A stretch of 64,000 nt of DNA from NCBI RefSeq assembly GCF_019059575.1, contig NW_024883013.1, forward strand, positions 62,001 to 126,000. Direction: 5' to 3'. Below, in pieces: positions 10,501-18,700 of the stretch. Source of the DNA: Amphibalanus amphitrite (taxonomy: Eukaryota > Arthropoda > Thecostraca > Balanomorpha > Balanidae). The notes beneath the pieces were generated by a model that was not told the DNA's origin, made no database searches, and worked only from the letters and a program-made list of their open reading frames with translations. Both the position numbers and the translations under genes were made by a program. The first letter of the stretch is position 1. Every line of letters begins with the position of its first letter.

Positions 10501-10662
10501 CCTAGAAAAAGAGGAGCAAACTGCAAACCCCACTGAAATAAGTAAATAAATAGAAATGTGCTACAAGTACAAGAAGGCATGCAATAACTCACTCTTGAAG
10601 ATGTCCTTTTTGGTCTCTCTCATGTAATCATCTGGATTTCGAACTAAACACTTCACTTTCAT
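4128..10662 (-). CDS. DCAF13: DCAF13 / SOF1 homologue, seven coding exons
   Basis: WD40 protein of the small-subunit processome (yeast Sof1), acting in nucleolar 18S rRNA maturation. The vertebrate protein also serves as a CUL4-DDB1 substrate receptor. Coding exons on the minus strand are 10593-10662, 10109-10308, 9022-9219, 8398-8566, 7214-7361, 6119-6272 and 4128-4526. All have GT-AG borders, and the phases join to 1338 nt, 445 codons plus stop, equal to the human length as I recall it. Landmarks in order are the N terminus MKVK..RNPDDY (residues 1-13), PRNYDP and PREY (exon 2), SLDGHRDSV, a blade ending TVGDDKTVKRW (exon 3), FATCG..IWDESR (exon 4), CASDRS..LYDTR and NPMEAFVFTAANEDYN (exon 5), DHVSA and DVDYSPTGREFVSG (exon 6), and the Sof1-like C-terminal domain with SGSDEMNIRLWKARASEKLG (exon 7). 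SWDMR fits the WDxR motif of CUL4 receptors. Introns are 284, 889, 455, 1036, 941 and 1592 bp. Five carry tandem copies of an exon edge. Confidence 0.96.
4497..4930 (-). repeat. Tandem array copying exon 7 acceptor, ~70 bp unit
   Basis: There are about six copies of a 69-70-bp unit, starting near 4501, 4571, 4641, 4711, 4780 and 4855, with the last degenerate. Each copy contains the first ~35 bases of DCAF13 exon 7, the CCACAG acceptor and about 30 intron bases. The copy nearest the gene is the real junction. The 70-bp spacing is not a multiple of three, so use of the first upstream acceptor would shift the frame. Confidence 0.92.
5998..6110. repeat. GGGACG-type simple repeat next to exon 6 donor
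   Basis: Irregular tandem GGGAC/GACGG units fill the first ~110 bases of DCAF13 intron 6, starting a few bases after the exon 6 donor. The transcript strand is C-rich (CCCGTC repeats). The opposite strand has many GGG tracts and could form G-quadruplexes. Confidence 0.85.
6119..6272 (-). CDS. DCAF13: DCAF13 coding exon 6
   Basis: The acceptor is ATTTCCAG|CCTG and the donor is GAGAG|GTGAGT. It encodes LYSWDMRRLQRPLLIHK, DHVSAVIDVDYSPTGREF and YDKTLRIFGARE. The exact start is chosen because it reproduces the conserved junction NEDYN-LY. Two further in-frame acceptors lie 51 and 102 bases upstream (exon starts 6323 and 6374). Confidence 0.93.
6247..6500 (-). repeat. Tandem array copying exon 6 acceptor, 51-bp unit
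   Basis: There are five copies, starting near 6249, 6300, 6351, 6402 and 6451 (spacing 51, 51, 51, 49). Each has the first ~20 exon-6 bases, the acceptor and an intronic pyrimidine-rich part. Copies alternate between two subtypes (TGGAAATGGAG and TGGGAACGGGG), so the array grew as a two-unit block. The fifth copy has lost the acceptor AG. Confidence 0.93.
7189..7205 (-). repeat. 17-base G run, eight bases after exon 5 donor start
   Basis: On the transcribed (minus) sense strand the intron begins GTGAGTCT followed by seventeen G. G tracts just after donors are known splicing enhancers in animals. The 15-G run after the NOC3L exon 1 donor has the same eight-base offset. Confidence 0.85.
7214..7361 (-). 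CDS. DCAF13: DCAF13 coding exon 5
   Basis: The acceptor is CACCAG|GCGCG and the donor is TACAA|GTGAGT, followed eight bases later by a 17-base G run. It encodes GACASDRSVILYDTREQQP through NPMEAFVFTAANEDYN, with the last codon completed by exon 6. The acceptor and first ~24 exon bases recur upstream in the intron (7335-7670). Confidence 0.95.
7335..7670 (-). repeat. Tandem array copying exon 5 acceptor, ~60-75 bp unit
   Basis: There are about five diverged copies, near 7340, 7410, 7470, 7545 and 7604. Each carries the exon 5 start (GCGTGCGCCAGTGACCGCAG or close), a CAG-type acceptor and an intron stretch ending in GTGACC. Divergence is higher in the outer copies, and two have lost the AG. 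Confidence 0.88.
8398..8566 (-). CDS. DCAF13: DCAF13 coding exon 4
   Basis: The acceptor is TTCGCAG|ACG and the donor is CTCG|GTAAGA. It encodes TIVTSISHAVG, FATCGETCHIWDESR, FSWGVDSLSCVRYNPVETH and ends with one base of a glycine codon. Neither edge of this exon is visibly duplicated on its acceptor side. Confidence 0.95.
8910..9037 (-). repeat. Tandem array copying exon 3 donor, ~30-bp unit
   Basis: There are four copies on the minus strand of a unit reading ACCATCCTGCTGAGG followed by GTAAAT, i.e. the last codons of exon 3 (TILLR) plus the donor. The copy at 9016-9037 is the real junction. In one of the others the donor reads GTTAAT. Confidence 0.88.
9022..9219 (-). CDS. DCAF13: DCAF13 coding exon 3
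   Basis: The acceptor is CGGCAG|GTGCGG and the donor is AGG|GTAAAT. It is in phase 0 at both ends and encodes 66 residues starting VRIWDLARM and including QAHEGYIRAM and LTVGDDKTVKRW. The exon end (ILLR) plus donor is repeated about every 30 bp downstream in the intron (8910-9037). Confidence 0.95.
10001..10149 (-). repeat. Two-copy duplication of the exon 2 donor edge
   Basis: The last ~40 bases of DCAF13 exon 2, its donor and ~20 intron bases (10088-10149) occur again almost unchanged at 10001-10062, with about 25 bases between the copies. The intronic copy keeps the intact donor GAG|GTCAGT but has no exon body upstream of it. Confidence 0.92.
10109..10308 (-). CDS. DCAF13: DCAF13 coding exon 2
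   Basis: The acceptor is GTGGCAG|TG and the donor is GAG|GTCAGT. It encodes residues 24-90 with PRNYDPDLHPF, PREYTRAMNAAKL, FAKPFVGSLDGHRDSV and GAADGE. The 3' edge of this exon with its donor is present a second time at 10001-10062, inside the intron. Confidence 0.95.
10593..10662 (-). CDS. DCAF13: DCAF13 coding exon 1
   Basis: The ATG at 10660-10662 opens MKVKCLVRNPDDYMRETKK, which aligns residue for residue with the known N terminus of the family. The donor is A|GTGAGT and the exon ends after one base of codon 24 (A, completed by TG of exon 2 to ATG). No other ATG in frame would restore this conserved start. The sequence around this exon is more A/T-rich than the rest of the gene. Confidence 0.93.
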
Positions 10663-12038
10663 CTTGACTGTTTGAGATCCAGTAAGGTCTGCAATACTCT
10701 TCTTAGTTCTTAGTGATAACTTGTTTCACAAGAAGCTCGTGCTTACTGCTTTTTGGGATCAAATGGATAGCAAAGGGCACCAGTCAAACCTGAAAAAGGT
10801 TCAAAACACATGTCAGTTGGTATTTCAAGGTATTCTTGGTATTTGCAGCCCCTGATCAGGATGTTGAGACTAAATCTTCTTAAGCATTAGGTAGGTGTAC
10901 TTATATTGATATGAGAGCAACAATGTTAATGCAGGTGCATTTCATCTTGCAAACAAGTATCAGTTATATATTGCTGAACAATGCATTGCTTGAAAATATG
11001 GTCTAGATCATAGTATCAGAGGAAAGACACAACCAGGAATCAATCAACACTCATTTAACTGCTTCCATAATAGAAATAATTGGGATCCTTTCAAAACCAG
11101 TACCTATACCTTTAATATACTGGGGCAACTGTCATTTGCAATGGCTAATAGTGGCCCCTTAGGATAAAATTGGTATTTTTTACATGAGCACCTGAGACAT
11201 GATACAAACGAATTTGTTACTATCTCACCAAAATATACATACAGCCATACACAAGGAGGCAGTCGGGGGTCTTTCCACCACCAGTGCCGCTCAGACCCTG
11301 TGCTCCCTGGTGCGCCGTGGCCCATGGTCACAGCATCCCGCTGGCTCCCTCCACGTTGACCGCTTGGTTGCACAAGTCTTTGTGCATCTTTGTTTTTTTT
11401 TGTTGGGTTAGGCCCTTTCGGTCCAATGAGACCATTTCAGAGCCGGGAGGATGATAGGATATAGGGGGAGACATTGGTCTGGCCCGGCACCCTAATGACT
11501 TAGTGAGTCACCGGGGCTGAGCCCGTCCAGAGGACAGGCCATCCAGCCCCAAGGTACTCACTGCACTCAGCTACGAAGTGCGCTCCCTCGGGGGAGCAGC
11601 GGTGCCGCTCCAAGGGAGCAACCCGCATGACTCATGAGATAAAGTTGCCTGTCCAGCCCGGAGGGCGGCTTCGGCGTGGAGGAGAAGGATTTCAGTATCC
11701 TGAGGATAGAAGCATGGAATGGTGTGCATCTTTATGGAGGTAGAAGAATATATACCCGTTTCTCTGGTGTCCCTCGCCCAGAATTTCGGCCTCGTCGACG
11801 CAGCTGATTCGGCGATCGTCATAATGGTACCTACCATCGGTCCCTGTCGACGCTGCTTTCCCTGACTTTGAGCATACGGCGCGGTGCAAAATGGCGACTT
11901 CACTGACACCGTACCTGCACCTAATTCGATTTCAACGTAAGTTCAACCCCAAGACGTATAACGATAACTACACGCAAACAACAACAACGCCGTGTCCAAG
12001 GCCCTATATACCGTGTCTTTTCTCGACATTCAGCACAA
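10663..12038. other. DCAF13 upstream region, no further gene established
   Basis: This contains the DCAF13 5' UTR and promoter, whose limits I cannot fix. On the minus strand there are acceptor-like sites before 10689 (TATTGCAG) and before about 10791 (TTTTTCAG), so a 5' UTR intron is possible. From about 11400 the sequence is GC-richer and of unknown origin. An ATG in good context at 11891, followed by fifteen codons and a GTAAGT donor-like site, is discussed among the findings but not called. Confidence 0.4.
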
Positions 12039-15000
12039 ATGTTGCATGTGATGAACCACCTGAACACCCATCAGCTGCTATCGTCTGACCAGTATGGGTT
12101 CAGATCCAAACGCTCTTGTACGGCCCAGCTGTTGCACACCCTGGATGACTGGAGCCAAATGGTAGAGGATGGTCATACGGTAGATGCGATCTACTTAGAT
12201 TACAGAAAAGCTTTTGATGCAGTACCTCACCAGAGACTTCTTGCCAAACTCAAAGCATATGGCATTGGGGGTAAGCTCCTTGAGTGGATCAGAGCATTTC
12301 TAACCGATAGAAGACAGCAAGTTGTTATCAATGGAATATGCTCTGACTGGGTTCCAGTTCCAAGTGGAGTCCCCCAAGGGACAGTCCTGGGGCCGCTGCT
12401 CTTTGTTATATATATTAACGACATGCCTGATGTGACTGAGTGCCCGATGAAAATTTTTGCCGATGATACTAAAATCTACCAGGCGTCAGTTGAGAGGAGC
12501 AAACTTCAAGAGGATATTAACAGCATTCTGGCATGGTCCGAGAAGTGGCAGCTGCCGTTTAACGAGTCGAAATGCAAGGTACTCCACATAGGATCTGGAA
12601 ATCCTCTCCAAACATACAAAATGCGGGACAGGATTCTTGTAGCAACTCCTCTGGAGAAGGATCTGGGTGTCCTGATGGACCAAGAACTCAAGTTTAGGAA
12701 ACAGGCAGCTGCAGCTACTGCCAGGGCCAGCAAGATCATGGGTGTCATTAAGAGATCTTTTCAGAAACTGGATCATGAAACTCTACCAATTCTCTTCAAA
12801 ACCTTGGTGCGACCACATCTTGAATATGGTAATGCAGTATGGGGACCTTTTAATCGTGCGGACCAAATCCTCGTCGAGCGTGTACAGAGGCGCGCTACAA
12901 AGCTTGTCCGAAACATCAGACACAGACCATACACAGAGAGACTTCAGCTCCTGAACCTGCCATCATTGTATTATCGTCGAGGAGAGTATGAGAGCATGGC
13001 CAGAGACCTCCAGAGTGTTGCATGGAGGAGCATGGATCTAGCTCCCCTGGAGGATCACTACAAGTTCTTCTCGGACACCCTGAAGCTGACAATGACCAAG
13101 CACATCCCGAGGCTGAAACAGCACCGAAAGAAGAAAAGTATCTACATGACAAGAGAGGCATTGACACTCAGGAATAGAAAAACAAAACTGTGGAGGCGCT
13201 ACATCAGGACACATGCCGAGGCCGATCACACCCGCTTCACTCGAGTTTGCAACGACTTGCGCAGTCTGACAAGAAGACTCAGGCGGGACTTCGAAAGGCA
13301 GCTTGTCAGCAACCTCAAAGAAGGGGTTAAGCCTTTCTGGCGATATGTCAACTCCCGGACCAAGACAAAGGCGGGGATCGAAGACCTCAAGAAGCCTGAT
13401 GGCTCCTTGGCCTGCTCTGATGAGGAGAAAGCGGCTGTGCTCTCCGAGGCTTTTGCCAGTGTGTTCGTGAGTGAAGACTGCTCGAGCGTTCCTGGCCTGA
13501 CATCTCAATGGGAAGGTCCCCTCCTCGAGAGAGTCGAGGTAACTCCTCACATGGTCGAGAGGAAGCTTCGCAACCTCAAAACGTCAACTTCCCCGGGTCC
13601 CGACGAGATCCCCTCGAGAGTCCTTCGTGAGCTGGCCATCCCACTATGTGCTCCCATCAGCTCGCTGTTTGGGAAATCGCTGGAGAGCGGCGAGCTCCCA
13701 TCCGAGTGGAAGAAGGGCTCTGTAGTCCCTATCTACAAGAGTGGCAGCAGACAGGAGTCCACAAACTACCGGCCAATCAGCCTGACATCAGTCTTGTCAA
13801 AGATACTTGAAGGATTTGTCCGGGACAGGCTTATTCAGCACCTGACCGAAACGGGACAGCTGAATGATGCTCAGCATGGTTTTCTCCCGAAAAGATCATG
13901 TGCTACTCAACTCCTGTCATCCCTGGAGGACTGGACGCGGCTGATTGAGAATAAGGAGCCAGTTGACGTCGCCTACCTCGATTTCCGAAAGGCGTTCGAC
14001 TCCGTCCCCCACCAGCGCCTACTTCGGAAGCTGCACGGCCTTGGGGTTCGAGGGAATCTGCTGAAGTGGATCGAGGCCTTCCTCACCGGACGCAGTCAGC
14101 AAGTAGTCGTGAACGGTGCCAGGTCTGCTCCTGTTTCAGTAAGGAGCGGCATCCCTCAAGGTTCGGTCCTGGGCCCGACTCTCTTCGTTGTCTTCGTCAA
14201 CGACCTCCCCGATTGTGTCAAATGCCATATCAAGCTCTTCGCGGACGACGCAAAACTGTATGCGAGTCCTTGGCTGGAAGGAACCCAGGGCCGCACCCAG
14301 ATGCAATTGGACCTGGAAAGACTCGAACACTGGTCCACGACTTGGCTGCTGCCTTTTAATCAGAGGAAATGTAAGGTCCTGCATCTGGGGTCCGGCAATC
14401 CCAGACACGAGTACTCCCTGCTTGGAGCCCCTGTCGCACAAGTTGGGGAGGAGAAGGATCTGGGAGTCATCGTCGACGAGCAGCTGAAGTTTCGGAAGCA
14501 GGCTGCCACGGCCATCAAGAAGGCAAACCAGATCCTGGGGATCATCAGGCGTTCCTTCGAGCTGCTGGACACTCAGACGTTACCCCTTCTCTTCAAGACG
14601 CTGGTGCGCCCCCACCTGGAGTATGGGAACATTGTCTGGGGACCCTTTAACAAGGAAGACCAGCTTCTTGTGGAGCGAGTACAGCGCCGAGCTACCCGGC
14701 TTGTCGCGGAGATCCGTCATCTTCCGTATCAGGAGCGCCTCAGCAAACTCAAGCTTCCATCCCTGCTCTACAGACGACGCAGAGGTGACGTAATCATGGT
14801 GTACATGCTGATGAACGACCACCTCAACCTGGCAAAGGACGACTTCTTCCAGCCGGCTCCTTCTACAAGCACCAGAGGTCACTCCATGAAGCTAGCGAAA
14901 CCGACAGCGCTGACAAGAGCTCGGAGAAACCACTGGAGCGTCCGGGCGCTAAACGACTGGAACTCCCTGCCTCCCCACGTCGTGACGGCGACCTCTGCTA

Positions 15001-15062
15001 ACGAGTTCAAGAACCGGCTTGATAGTCACTGGTCTGATCATATTTATGACATACCTACTTAA
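12039..15062 (+). CDS. LINE open frame with two RT domains, 1007 aa
   Basis: The frame is uninterrupted. The first RT has DYRKAFDAVPH, SGVPQGTVLGP and the catalytic FADDTKIY (about residue 140), then the thumb/C-terminal region to LPSLYYRRG (about residue 312). It switches there to EYESMARDLQSVAW, which belongs upstream of an RT. A second, full RT follows with GPDEIPSRVL, NYRPISLTSVLSK, DFRKAFDSVPH, SGIPQGSVLGP and FADDAKLY (about residue 734), and ends with HWSVRALNDWNSLPP. An endonuclease domain is missing. Both catalytic FADD motifs are intact. The two RTs are clearly diverged, so this joins two different copies rather than duplicating one. I infer a transposon relic that happens to be open, not a host gene. 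Confidence 0.85.
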   Translation: MLHVMNHLNTHQLLSSDQYGFRSKRSCTAQLLHTLDDWSQMVEDGHTVDAIYLDYRKAFDAVPHQRLLAKLKAYGIGGKLLEWIRAFLTDRRQQVVINGICSDWVPVPSGVPQGTVLGPLLFVIYINDMPDVTECPMKIFADDTKIYQASVERSKLQEDINSILAWSEKWQLPFNESKCKVLHIGSGNPLQTYKMRDRILVATPLEKDLGVLMDQELKFRKQAAAATARASKIMGVIKRSFQKLDHETLPILFKTLVRPHLEYGNAVWGPFNRADQILVERVQRRATKLVRNIRHRPYTERLQLLNLPSLYYRRGEYESMARDLQSVAWRSMDLAPLEDHYKFFSDTLKLTMTKHIPRLKQHRKKKSIYMTREALTLRNRKTKLWRRYIRTHAEADHTRFTRVCNDLRSLTRRLRRDFERQLVSNLKEGVKPFWRYVNSRTKTKAGIEDLKKPDGSLACSDEEKAAVLSEAFASVFVSEDCSSVPGLTSQWEGPLLERVEVTPHMVERKLRNLKTSTSPGPDEIPSRVLRELAIPLCAPISSLFGKSLESGELPSEWKKGSVVPIYKSGSRQESTNYRPISLTSVLSKILEGFVRDRLIQHLTETGQLNDAQHGFLPKRSCATQLLSSLEDWTRLIENKEPVDVAYLDFRKAFDSVPHQRLLRKLHGLGVRGNLLKWIEAFLTGRSQQVVVNGARSAPVSVRSGIPQGSVLGPTLFVVFVNDLPDCVKCHIKLFADDAKLYASPWLEGTQGRTQMQLDLERLEHWSTTWLLPFNQRKCKVLHLGSGNPRHEYSLLGAPVAQVGEEKDLGVIVDEQLKFRKQAATAIKKANQILGIIRRSFELLDTQTLPLLFKTLVRPHLEYGNIVWGPFNKEDQLLVERVQRRATRLVAEIRHLPYQERLSKLKLPSLLYRRRRGDVIMVYMLMNDHLNLAKDDFFQPAPSTSTRGHSMKLAKPTALTRARRNHWSVRALNDWNSLPPHVVTATSANEFKNRLDSHWSDHIYDIPT

Positions 15063-15203
15063 GCTAGAGCAATAACCGAGATTCAAAGAGCTCGATGAGA
15101 ACGGGTCCAAAAGGCCTCTGGCCTCATTGACCTCGTCTTTTTTAGGTCAATGTCTGGCCTCCCAAAGTCCCGCCAACAGTAAGGTAAGGTAAGGTAAGGT
15201 AAA
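12039..15203 (+). mobile_element. CR1/L2-like LINE, 5'-truncated fusion of two copies
   Basis: A non-LTR retrotransposon of the CR1/L2 (Jockey group) type. The 5' part starts inside a reverse transcriptase. After the thumb region it continues directly into the endonuclease-RT linker and complete RT of a related copy. The 3' UTR ends in four AAGGT units (15181-15200), the short-repeat tail typical of CR1-like elements, which lack poly(A). No target duplication was found, so the true left edge may lie somewhat upstream of 12039. Confidence 0.85.
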
Positions 15204-15357
15204 AAGTATTAATGATTTGTTTTACAGGATAAGCCTTTATAGACTGAAATTTCAAATTCTTTGTTCAGAATCTTTCTCATAAACATTCAGAGTGATTTCT
15301 TATCAATTTAAATTTGCAAAATTGCTGCCCTTCTTATTTATTTGAATGCAGAGATTT

Positions 15358-15613
15358 CCTGAGGGGTGTTCACGGGCACCGCACACTGCTGCGTGCGGTG
15401 TGTGCGGTACGTCCAGCAGGCGTGGGGGTAGGGGATGGGTAGGCGGTTCTGACGTCACGGCTGCGTGCGGTGGACGGTCCGCTGTGGCCAGTCCCGACCG
15501 GCCACAGCGATCGCTGTGTGCGGTGACGGAAGGCTGACGTAGGGACGCGGTGGGCGGAGCTTCGAGGCTGTGTGCGGTCCGACCGCACACAGGGTCCGTG
15601 AACAGCCCTCTGA
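15358..15613. mobile_element. Small MITE with inverted ends
   Basis: The left end GAGGGGTGTTCACGG and the right end CCGTGAACAGCCCTC are inverted with one mismatch. Inside are several copies of GTGCGGT/ACCGCAC in both orientations. At about 256 bp it has no coding potential. I find no convincing target duplication, so the superfamily is open. The ends resemble short hAT-like MITEs. Confidence 0.6.
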
Positions 15614-15646
15614 CTTATGAAGAAAAGAACTAAGATGCTTCCAAAT

Positions 15647-15773
15647 ATGTAACGGAAGTTGGCACAGATTCAGCACAGATTCAGCACAGCACAGATTCGG
15701 TAGGGGGAAAAAAGGCCCCGGTAGAGGGAAACCTTTATGACCCGTTTTCCCCTAGAAATGACGTCACAAAGAG
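15647..15773 (+). repeat. Outer terminal inverted repeat, left
   Basis: The 127 bp start ATGTAACGGAAG, include three near-copies of CAGATTCAGCACAG and the strip GGTAGGGGGAAAAAAGGCC, and end CACAAAGAG where the satellite begins. It matches 30255-30381 inverted, apparently with only a few or no differences. Confidence 0.9.
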
Positions 15774-18700
15774 GTAAAAATGGGTATCAATCGAAAGCTC
15801 TCGTTTACCCAGACACAGTCCTGCAGGAAAATTCCACTTTTTCCCCATAGGAAAGTTTGTACGGGAAAATCAAAATTTTGGGTCAATGGGGGGTCCCCCC
15901 CGATTTCGTTCAAAATCGGCACACAGGTGCCCCACCACCAGCCGAGAAACTTTCCCCAAAACGGTCCCCGTTGCATTGACGTTTAAGGCCCGTAAAGCCC
16001 CCTAGACTCGTAAAATATCCGTAAAATCGCCTTTGTACGGACAAAAAAGTGGTGCTATGGTAAAAATGGGTATCAATCGAAAGCTCTCGTTTCCCCAGAC
16101 ACAGTCCTGCAGGAAAATTCCACTTTTTCCCCATAAGAAAGTTTGTACGGGAAAATCAAAATTTTGGGTCAATGGGGGGTCCCCCCCGATTTCGTTCAAA
16201 ATCGGCACACAGGTGCCCCACCACCAGCCGAGAAACTTTCCCCAAAACGGTCCCCGTTGCATTGACGTTTAAGGCCCGTAAAGCCCCCTAGACTCGTAAA
16301 ATATCCGTAAAATCGCCTTTGTACGGACAAAAAAGTGGTGCTATGGTAAAAATGGGTATCAATCGAAAGCTCTCGTTTACCCAGACACAGTCCTGCAGGA
16401 AAATTTCACTTTTTCCCCATAGGAAAGTTTGTACGGGAAAATCAAAATTTTGGGTCAATGGGGGGTCCCCCCCGATTTCGTTCAAAATCGGCACACAGGT
16501 GCCCCACCACCAGCCGAGAAACTTTCCCCAAAACGGTCCCCGTTGCATTGACGTTTAAGGCCCGTAAAGCCCCCTAGACTCGTAAAATATCCGTAAAATC
16601 GCCTTTGTACGGACAAAAAAGTGGTGCTATGGTAAAAATGGGTATCAATCGAAAGCTCTCGTTTACCCAGACACAGTCCTGCAGGAAAATTCCACTTTTT
16701 CCCCATAGGAAAGTTTTTACGGGAAAATCAAAATTTTGGGTCAATGGGGGGTCCCCCCCGATTTCGTTCAAAATCGGCACACAGGTGCCCCACCACCAGC
16801 CGAGAAACTTTCCCCAAAACGGTCCCCGTTGCATTGACGTTTAAGGCCCGTAAAGCCCCCTAGACTCGTAAAATATCCGTAAAATCGCCTTTGTACGGAC
16901 AAAAAAGTGGTGCTATGGTAAAAATGGGTATCAATCGAAAGCTCTCGTTTCCCCAGACACAGTCCTGCAGGAAAATTCCACTTTTTCCCCATAAGAAAGT
17001 TTGTACGGGAAAATCAAAATTTTGGGTCAATGGGGGGTCCCCCCCGATTTCGTTCAAAATCGGCACACAGGTGCCCCACCACCAGCCGAGAAACTTTCCC
17101 CAAAACGGTCCCCGTTGCATTGACGTTTAAGGCCCGTAAAGCCCCCTAGACTCGTAAAATATCCGTAAAATCGCCTTTGTACGGACAAAAAAGTGGTGCT
17201 ATGGTAAAAATGGGTATCAATCGAAAGCTCTCGTTTACCCAGACACAGTCCTGCAGGAAAATTTCACTTTTTCCCCATAGGAAAGTTTGTACGGGAAAAT
17301 CAAAATTTTGGGTCAATGGGGGGTCCCCCCCGATTTCGTTCAAAATCGGCACACAGGTGCCCCACCACCAGCCGAGAAACTTTCCCCAAAACGGTCCCCG
17401 TTGCATTGACGTTTAAGGCCCGTAAAGCCCCCTAGACTCGTAAAATATCCGTAAAATCGCCTTTGTACGGACAAAAAAGTGGTGCTATGGTAAAAATGGG
17501 TATCAATCGAAAGCTCTCGTTTACCCAGACACAGTCCTGCAGGAAAATTCCACTTTTTCCCCATAGGAAAGTTTTTACGGGAAAATCAAAATTTTGGGTC
17601 AATGGGGGGTCCCCCCCGATTTCGTTCAAAATCGGCACACAGGTGCCCCACCACCAGCCGAGAAACTTTCCCCAAAACGGTCCCCGTTGCATTGACGTTT
17701 AAGGCCCGTAAAGCCCCCTAGACTCGTAAAATATCCGTAAAATCGCCTTTGTACGGACAAAAAAGTGGTGCTATGGTAAAAATGGGTATCAATCGAAAGC
17801 TCTCGTTTACCCAGACACAGTCCTGCAGGAAAATTCCACTTTTTCCCCATAGGAAAGTTTGTACGGGAAAATCAAAATTTTGGGTCAATGGGGGGTCCCC
17901 CCCCGATTTCGTTCAAAATCGGCACACAGGTGCCCCACCACCAGCCGAGAAACTTTCCCCAAAACGGTCCCCGTTGCATTGACGTTTAAGGCCCGTAAAG
18001 CCCCCTAGACTCGTAAAATATCCGTAAAATCGCCTTTGTACGGACAAAAAAGTGGTGCTATGGTAAAAATGGGTATCAATCGAAAGCTCTCGTTTACCCA
18101 GACACAGTCCTGCAGGAAAATTCCACCTTTTCCCCATAGGAAAGTTTTTACGGGAAAATCAAAATTTTGGGTCAATGGGGGGTCCCCCCCGATTTCGTTC
18201 AAAATCGGCACACAGGTGCCCCACCACCAGCCGAGAAACTTTCCCCAAAACGGTCCCCGTTGCATTGACGTTTAAGGCCCGTAAAGCCCCCTAGACTCGT
18301 AAAATATCCGTAAAATCGCCTTTGTACGGACAAAAAAAGTGGTGCTATGGTAAAAATGGGTATCAATCGAAAGCTCTCGTTTACCCAGACACAGTCCTGC
18401 AGGAAAATTCCACTTTTTCCCCATAAGAAAGTTTGTACGGGAAAATCAAAATTTTGGGTCAATGGGGGGTCCCCCCCGATTTCGTTCAAAATCGGCACAC
18501 AGGTGCCCCACCACCAGCCGAGAAACTTTCCCCAAAACGGTCCCCGTTGCATTGACGTTTAAGGCCCGTAAAGCCCCCTAGACTCGTAAAATATCCGTAA
18601 AATCGCCTTTGTACGGACAAAAAAGTGGTGCTATGGTAAAAATGGGTATCAATCGAAAGCTCTCGTTTACCCAGACACAGTCCTGCAGGAAAATTTCACT

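Noticed and set aside
12039-15062. Host gene such as a domesticated RT or telomerase
   Set aside because: It lacks telomerase motifs, has CR1/L2-type RT motifs and ends in a LINE tail. A transposon relic is simpler.
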